Origin: an uncultured Christensenella sp.
Lineage (GTDB): Bacteria; Bacillota; Clostridia; Christensenellales; Borkfalkiaceae
Assembly (NCBI GenBank): GCA_905203015.1
Contig: CAJKUC010000004.1
Location: forward strand, 1 to 64,000
Direction: 5' to 3'
Length of the DNA: 64,000 nucleotides
In this document: piece by piece, positions 59,608-64,000 of the stretch
How positions within the stretch are numbered: position 1 is the stretch's first letter
Layout of the letters: every line of letters begins with the position of its first letter
Made by a program: the position numbers and the translations under genes
Notes under the pieces: generated by a model
Told to the model about the DNA's origin: nothing
Databases searched by the model: none
What the model saw: only the letters and a program-made list of their open reading frames with translations

Positions 59608-60350
59608 TTATACAAAAAAGCGAAGCGGAAATCGATCTGATGAGAGAGCCTGCGAAGATTGTGCGCGACACGCTCGCGTTCGTCGGCGACAGGATCAAAG
59701 CGGGAATGTCTACCAAAGAAGTGGACGAACTCGTTGAACGGTATATCCGTGCGGCGGGCGCGTATCCCTCCTGCCTCGGCTACGGCGGATTCCCCGCGTC
59801 GGCTTGCGTTTCTATCAACGAAGTGGTGGTGCACGGGATTCCCGACGACAAGACGATTTTGAAAGACGGCGACATCGTGACGGTGGATCTGTGCGCATAT
59901 AAAAACGGATTTCACGGCGACGCGGCGAGAACGTTTATGATCGGAGACGTTTCCGAAGAAAAACGCCTGCTCGTTAAACGTACGGAAGAATGTTTCTTTA
60001 AGGGAATCGAAAATCTTCGTGCGGGAACGCCTCTTTACGATATCGGTTATCGCGTGCAGAAATATGCGGAATCGTTCGGCTACGGCGTGATACGCGCGTA
60101 TACCGGGCACGGCATCGGCAGGGAAATGCACGAAGATCCCGCCGTTCCGAATTACGGCAGACTCGGCACGGGGCCGCGCCTGAAAGCGGGAACAGTGCTT
60201 TGTATCGAGCCGATGATATCGCTGAAAAGTTATCACGTAAGAATGCTCGACGACGACTGGGGCGCGGTGACGGTGGATTCGTCTCCCGCGGCGCACTACG
60301 AAAACGAAGTGGTAATCCGCGAGGACGGCGTGGAAATCCTCACTCTTTAA
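59604..60350 (+). CDS. map: Methionine aminopeptidase, type I
   Basis: The product is 248 residues. Metal ligands are seen in VTVDLCAYKNGFHGDAARTF, YTGHGIGREMHEDP and CIEPMI ... YENEVVI. It removes initiator methionine from nascent proteins. The ATG overlaps the adk stop (ATGA). Confidence 0.97.
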   Translation: MIIQKSEAEIDLMREPAKIVRDTLAFVGDRIKAGMSTKEVDELVERYIRAAGAYPSCLGYGGFPASACVSINEVVVHGIPDDKTILKDGDIVTVDLCAYKNGFHGDAARTFMIGDVSEEKRLLVKRTEECFFKGIENLRAGTPLYDIGYRVQKYAESFGYGVIRAYTGHGIGREMHEDPAVPNYGRLGTGPRLKAGTVLCIEPMISLKSYHVRMLDDDWGAVTVDSSPAAHYENEVVIREDGVEILTL

Positions 60351-60419
60351 AGCCTCTTTCGCGAGCGATACAAAACAAACAAGACGAATTAAGTGTAATT
60401 TCAATCGGAGGAAATTTTC

Positions 60420-60641
60420 GTGTCTAAAGACGACGTAATCGAAGCGGAAGGCAAAGTGCTGGAAGCACTGCCCAACGCAACGTTCAAAGTACAACTTTCC
60501 AACGGTCACACCATTACGGCATACATTTCGGGAAAACTTCGCATGAACTACATCCGTATCATCGAAGGCGACACCGTGAAACTGGAAATGAGCCCGTACG
60601 ATCTGACCAAGGGAAGAATCACCTGGCGCAGCAAATCGTAA
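60420..60641 (+). CDS. infA: Translation initiation factor IF-1
   Basis: The product is 73 residues, a single OB fold (EAEGKVLEALPNATFKVQLSNGHTITAYISGKLRMNYIRIIEGDTVKLEMSPYDLTKGRITWR). Start is GTG 60420 after CGGAGGAAA. Confidence 0.97.
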   Translation: MSKDDVIEAEGKVLEALPNATFKVQLSNGHTITAYISGKLRMNYIRIIEGDTVKLEMSPYDLTKGRITWRSKS

Positions 60642-60746
60642 GAAATCGCGCGAAAGCGCAACGCCCCTGTTTCCGCCCGCGCGGCAGAATGCCGTGTGTG
60701 CCGGGAGAATAGGGCTGCCTCAAGAATAAACAAGGAGAAAAAAACT

Positions 60747-60863
60747 ATGAAAGTCAGACCTTCCGTAAAACCTATGTGCGATAAGTGCAAAGTTATCAAG
60801 AGAAACGGCAGAGTTATGGTGATCTGCTCCAAGAGCAAGAGCCACAAACAAAGACAGGGCTAA
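60747..60863 (+). CDS. rpmJ: Ribosomal protein bL36
   Basis: The product is 38 residues, MKVRPSVKPMCDKCKVIKRN at the start, with the zinc ligands C11, C14, C27 and a histidine near 33. Ribosome site CAAGGAGAAA. Confidence 0.97.
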   Translation: MKVRPSVKPMCDKCKVIKRNGRVMVICSKSKSHKQRQG

Positions 60864-60884
60864 ACCGCTTTCGGTGTGCGGAAG

Positions 60885-60907
60885 AACGAAGAAAATCTTC
60901 GTTTTTC
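60885..60907 (+). terminator. Terminator after rpmJ
   Basis: AACGAAGA (60885-60892) and TCTTCGTT (60896-60903) with a 3-base loop and a short T run. It separates the secY-rpmJ genes from the rpsM group. Confidence 0.65.
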
Positions 60908-60941
60908 CCGCATAATACCCGAAAAAAGGCAGGTAAAACGC

Positions 60942-60971
60942 TTGACATACCTTCATTTTCCGTGATATAAT
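60942..60971 (+). promoter_or_regulatory. Promoter of the rpsM-rpsK-rpsD-rpoA-rplQ operon
   Basis: TTGACA (60942-60947) and TATAAT (60966-60971), 18-base spacer. The transcript starts near 60978, giving a leader of about 388 bases. Confidence 0.85.
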
Positions 60972-61012
60972 TATATGTACGGTTAAAAATAGGGTATTTT
61001 GCGCTTTACACT

Positions 61013-61261
61013 ATGGAAAGCGGAAAAATTTCCCTGAAAAAGACTGAATTTTCGCCCGAAACGGGAGGAGATTCGGTTTTTGTCGCGTTTATCCGCGCGT
61101 ATATACGTACAGTATGCCGCGAAAAGCCTTCGGCGAAAAAAATTTTTTATCCGCCGGCGCAAAGGATGCGGGCGATAGCGGAGGCTTCTGAAACGTTGTA
61201 CGTTGAGGAAAGCGGCGGAACGACGGGAAAAACGGACAAAGAAAAACAAGCAGGAAAATAA
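61013..61261 (+). CDS. Possible 82-codon ORF in the rpsM leader
   Basis: An ATG-started ORF occupies most of the long leader. The peptide has an aromatic middle (VFVAFIRAYIRTVCREKPSAKKIFYPPAQRMRAI) and a low-complexity Gly/Lys tail. Codon use resembles the neighbours but there is no ribosome binding site before the ATG. It may be a lineage-specific small protein or part of a structured regulatory leader. I do not recognise it. Confidence 0.25.
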   Translation: MESGKISLKKTEFSPETGGDSVFVAFIRAYIRTVCREKPSAKKIFYPPAQRMRAIAEASETLYVEESGGTTGKTDKEKQAGK

Positions 61262-61365
61262 TACGGCGGAAAGCGAAGGCATTTTCCACTGCCCGAAGCG
61301 GTTTTGCCGTTGGCGATAAAAAAATACAAAAAATCCAAAAAAATTTAACGGAGGATTCAGGACAA

Positions 61366-61734
61366 ATGGCACGTATTGCCGGTGTTGATTTACCCAGAGA
61401 AAAGAGAGTGGAAATCGGTTTGACCTACATTTACGGGATCGGGCTTGCCACTTCCAAAAAGATTCTCGCGGAAACGGGCATCGATCCCGATAAGAGAGTG
61501 AAAGATCTCGACGAGAGCGACGTTTCCAAACTGAGAGAATATATCGATCACAACGTAAGAGTGGAAGGCGAACTTCGCAGCGAAGTTTCCCTGAACATCA
61601 AGCGACTGATGGAAATCGGTTGCTATCGCGGTATCCGCCACAGAAAGGGTCTGCCCGTTCGCGGACAGAGCACGAAGAGAAACGCGCATACCCGTAAAGG
61701 ACCTGCGCGCGCTATCGCGGGTAAGAAGAAATAA
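61366..61734 (+). CDS. rpsM: Ribosomal protein uS13
   Basis: The product is 122 residues (ARIAGVDLPREKRVEIGLTYIYGIGLATSKKIL; C-terminal GLPVRGQSTKRNAHTRKGPARAIAGKKK). Binds the head of 16S rRNA and contacts P-site tRNA. Ribosome site CGGAGGATT. Confidence 0.97.
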   Translation: MARIAGVDLPREKRVEIGLTYIYGIGLATSKKILAETGIDPDKRVKDLDESDVSKLREYIDHNVRVEGELRSEVSLNIKRLMEIGCYRGIRHRKGLPVRGQSTKRNAHTRKGPARAIAGKKK

Positions 61735-61753
61735 TCACGGAGGAGAATAGATC

Positions 61754-62161
61754 ATGGCAGAAGTGAAGAACGCTAAAAAGGCTGGAACTCCTCGTAAGCG
61801 TAAGGAACTGAAAAAAGTAGACAAAGGACAGGTGCATATTCAATCCACCTTCAATAACACGCTGGTTACGATCACCGATATGAACGGAAACGCGATTTCG
61901 TGGTCCAGCGCGGGTTCGCTCGGCTACAAGGGCAGCAGAAAGGGTACGCCTTTCGCGGCTCAGATGGCGGCGGAAACTGCGGCGAAAGCGGCGAAAGAAC
62001 ACGGACTTCGCAGCGTAGAAGTGTATGTGAAAGGTCCCGGTGCGGGCAGAGAATCCGCGATCCGCGCGTTGGCGGCTTGCGATCTGGAAGTGACGCTCAT
62101 TTCCGACGTTTCCCCGATCCCTCACAACGGATGCAGACCTCCGAAGCGTCGTAGAGTTTAA
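61754..62161 (+). CDS. rpsK: Ribosomal protein uS11
   Basis: The product is 135 residues (GQVHIQSTFNNTLVTITDMNGNAISWSSAGSLGYKGSRKGTPFAAQMAAE; ISDVSPIPHNGCRPPKRRRV end). Platform protein. Ribosome site CACGGAGGAG. Confidence 0.97.
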   Translation: MAEVKNAKKAGTPRKRKELKKVDKGQVHIQSTFNNTLVTITDMNGNAISWSSAGSLGYKGSRKGTPFAAQMAAETAAKAAKEHGLRSVEVYVKGPGAGRESAIRALAACDLEVTLISDVSPIPHNGCRPPKRRRV

Positions 62162-62182
62162 TGTAAAGGCAGGAAGAAGATT

Positions 62183-62809
62183 ATGGCAACTTATAGAGAA
62201 GCAAAATGTAAACTGTGCAGAAGAGAGGGCGCGAAATTATTCCTTAAAGGGGATAAATGCTATATGGACAAGTGCCCGTTCAATAAACGTCCCGTTGCTC
62301 CCGGTCAGCACGGCGCAGACAGAAAGAAAGTTTCCGAATACGGGCTGCAACTTCGCGAAAAGCAGAAGACGAAGAGAATTTACGGCGTGCAGGAAGGTCA
62401 GTTCAGAAAATATTATGAAATGGCGGACCGCATGAAAGGCGTTACGGGCGAAAACATGCTTTCGCTCCTTGAAAGACGTCTGGATAACGTAGTGTTCAGA
62501 ATGGGCGCGGCTCCTTCGAGAACGCTTGCAAGACAACTTGTGAATCACGCGCATTTCTCCGTGAACGGCAAGACCGTGACGATCCCTTCCTACATCGTGA
62601 AGGCGGGCGACGTGGTGGCCGTGAAAGAGAACAGACGTTCCAACAAGTATTTCACCGCTTTGAAAGAAACCAAATCGGGCGCGACGATGCCGAAATGGGT
62701 AGAATTCGATCGCGAAAAACTCGAAGGTAAAGTTTTGGCACTTCCCACGAGAGAAGATATCGACAGTCAGATCGCAGAACACATGATCGTCGAGTTGTAC
62801 TCCAAGTAA
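62183..62809 (+). CDS. rpsD: Ribosomal protein uS4
   Basis: The product is 208 residues. The N-terminal CKLCRREG ... CYMDKCPF has a four-cysteine zinc site, and ENMLSLLERRLDNVVFRMG is the S4 domain. S4 represses the corresponding operon in other bacteria. Ribosome site AAGGCAGGAAG. Confidence 0.97.
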   Translation: MATYREAKCKLCRREGAKLFLKGDKCYMDKCPFNKRPVAPGQHGADRKKVSEYGLQLREKQKTKRIYGVQEGQFRKYYEMADRMKGVTGENMLSLLERRLDNVVFRMGAAPSRTLARQLVNHAHFSVNGKTVTIPSYIVKAGDVVAVKENRRSNKYFTALKETKSGATMPKWVEFDREKLEGKVLALPTREDIDSQIAEHMIVELYSK

Positions 62810-62835
62810 TCATTAAAATTTAAGGAGGTAATATC

Positions 62836-63786
62836 ATGATCGAAATGGATATGCCTAAACTCGAAGTGCTGGAAAACGACGATTTCTATGCGAAAGTCGT
62901 TTGCGAGCCTTTGGAAAAGGGTTTCGGTCTTACAATCGGCAACTGCCTCAGAAGAATTCTTCTCTCCGCATTGCCCGGCGCGGCGGTGGAAGGAATCAAA
63001 TTTCTCGACGGCAGCGTAAAGCACGAGTTCTCCGCCGTAAAAGGAATTAAAGAGGACGTCACCGAGATAATTCTCAATCTGAAAACTCTTGCGCTGAAAA
63101 CGAAAGTTACCGATAAAGACTACGAAAAAGTGCTCCATATCACGAAGGAAGGACCTGCCGTTCTGACGGGTGCGGATCTCAATGTGGATGCCGAAGTGGA
63201 AGTTATCAATAAAGATCAGTATATCTGCACGATCGACGAAGGCAGCAAATTCGACGTGGAGATCACGGTGGGCAGAGGCAGAGGCTATCGCCCCGCGAAA
63301 GAAAACAAGCAACCCGTCATCGATTATATCGCGATCGATTCCATTTATACGCCCGTTCAGAAAGTGAATTACACCGTAGAACCTACCCGCGTAGGTCAGG
63401 CGGTGGACTATGACAAACTGACGCTGGAAGTGTGGACGGACGGAACGTTTTCGGGCAAGGAAATCATCTCTCTTGCGGCAAAGATTATGCAGGATCATAT
63501 CGGTCTGTTCGTAAATCTGAGCGAAACGATCAAGGGAATGGATATCCTTGTGAAGACGGAAGACGATAAACAACAGCAGATTTTGAGAATGGTGATCGAA
63601 GACATGGATCTTTCCGTGCGTTCGTACAACTGCTTGAAACGCGCTAACATTCATACGGTAGAAGACCTGACCAAAAAGACTGAAGACGATATGCTGAAAG
63701 TGAGAAACCTCGGCAGAAAATCGCTCGACGAAGTCATCGCGAAATTGGAATCTTACGGTCTGTCATTAAGTAAACAGGAGGATTAA
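62836..63786 (+). CDS. rpoA: RNA polymerase subunit alpha
   Basis: The product is 316 residues. The N-terminal assembly domain (LEKGFGLTIGNCLRRILLSALPGAAV) and C-terminal DNA-binding domain (LSVRSYNCLKRANIHTVEDLTKKTEDDMLKVRNLGRKSLDEVIAKL) are complete with a short linker. Ribosome site TAAGGAGGTAA. Confidence 0.98.
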   Translation: MIEMDMPKLEVLENDDFYAKVVCEPLEKGFGLTIGNCLRRILLSALPGAAVEGIKFLDGSVKHEFSAVKGIKEDVTEIILNLKTLALKTKVTDKDYEKVLHITKEGPAVLTGADLNVDAEVEVINKDQYICTIDEGSKFDVEITVGRGRGYRPAKENKQPVIDYIAIDSIYTPVQKVNYTVEPTRVGQAVDYDKLTLEVWTDGTFSGKEIISLAAKIMQDHIGLFVNLSETIKGMDILVKTEDDKQQQILRMVIEDMDLSVRSYNCLKRANIHTVEDLTKKTEDDMLKVRNLGRKSLDEVIAKLESYGLSLSKQED

Positions 63787-63790
63787 AAAA

Positions 63791-64000
63791 ATGCCCGGCA
63801 AATTGGGAAGAACGTCGAAAGAGAGAAACGCTCTTTTGAGAAATCAGGCGTCGCAACTGCTTTGGTACGGAAAAATCGAAACCACTGCGCCGAAAGCGAA
63901 AGAGTTGCAGTCTTACGTAGAAAAATTGATTACGAAAGCCGTGAATACCTACGACGATAACGTAGAGTTTGAAGTGGTGAAAAAGGACAAAAACGGCAAA
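63791..64000 (+). CDS. rplQ: Ribosomal protein bL17, cut by the window end
   Basis: Seventy codons are visible, starting KLGRTSKERNALLRNQASQLLWYGKIETTAPKAKELQSYVEKLITKAV, the L17 N-terminus. The frame is open at 64000. It follows rpoA by four bases with AGGAGGA in the rpoA end. Confidence 0.95.
   Translation, partial: MPGKLGRTSKERNALLRNQASQLLWYGKIETTAPKAKELQSYVEKLITKAVNTYDDNVEFEVVKKDKNGK

Overview
The window reads as chromosome from a mid-GC, low-GC-lineage Firmicute of class Clostridia, probably an uncultured gut anaerobe. This is an inference from gene content: strong GGAGG ribosome binding sites, consensus sigma-A promoters with 17-base spacers, zinc-type S14 and a zinc-type adenylate kinase lid, a c-di-AMP cyclase (CdaA), YerC, DegV, a V-type ATPase of the clostridial gene order, and fermentation dehydrogenases. 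A Christensenellales-like lineage would fit, but no rRNA is present to test it.

Layout. 1-460: a micro-ORF transcript whose ribosome binding site is perfectly complemented 90 bases downstream, then tRNA-Ser(UGA). 758-6718 (mostly minus): degV, a MinD gene with a small possible MinE, an ABC-F ATPase and a radical SAM protein that appears to be expressed leaderless. 6841-11664: metK behind a leader with an internal terminator, bioY, and an amino-acid ABC importer. 11806-20517: YerC, ComEC core, DNA polymerase III delta, CdaA with a 35-residue CdaR-like stub, aspartokinase, an esterase, a small lipoprotein and a phospholipase D family protein. 20563-29852: a complete nine-gene V-type ATPase operon with two tandem promoters and sodium-site residues in its K subunit. 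30039-36622: tRNA-Ala(CGC) followed by an accessory zone with AT-rich genes, gene fragments, a MocR-type regulator divergent from an ECF substrate-binding component, and an iron-type alcohol dehydrogenase. 36687-46443: amino-sugar use (AraC regulator, ROK kinase, nagB, nagA) and rhamnose/fucose-type use (DeoR regulator, rhaB, rhaD, fucO; no isomerase is in the window). 47728-64000: S10-spc-alpha ribosomal clusters with secY, adk, map, infA, rpmJ, rpsM, rpsK, rpsD, rpoA and a truncated rplQ.

How the genes work together. The sugar cassettes convert amino sugars to fructose-6-phosphate, and a 6-deoxyhexulose to DHAP plus lactaldehyde, which FucO reduces. The V-ATPase probably couples ATP to sodium. 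CdaA makes the c-di-AMP second messenger. The ribosomal block is the housekeeping core; its two promoter regions carry long untranslated leaders that look regulatory.

No phage, insertion sequence, CRISPR array or recognised defence system was found. The least explained items are the micro-ORF transcript at 84-312, the CdaR stub, the leaderless radical SAM gene, the metK and S10 leaders, the fragment-rich stretch at 30189-36622, and repeated charged low-complexity inserts in otherwise conserved proteins.
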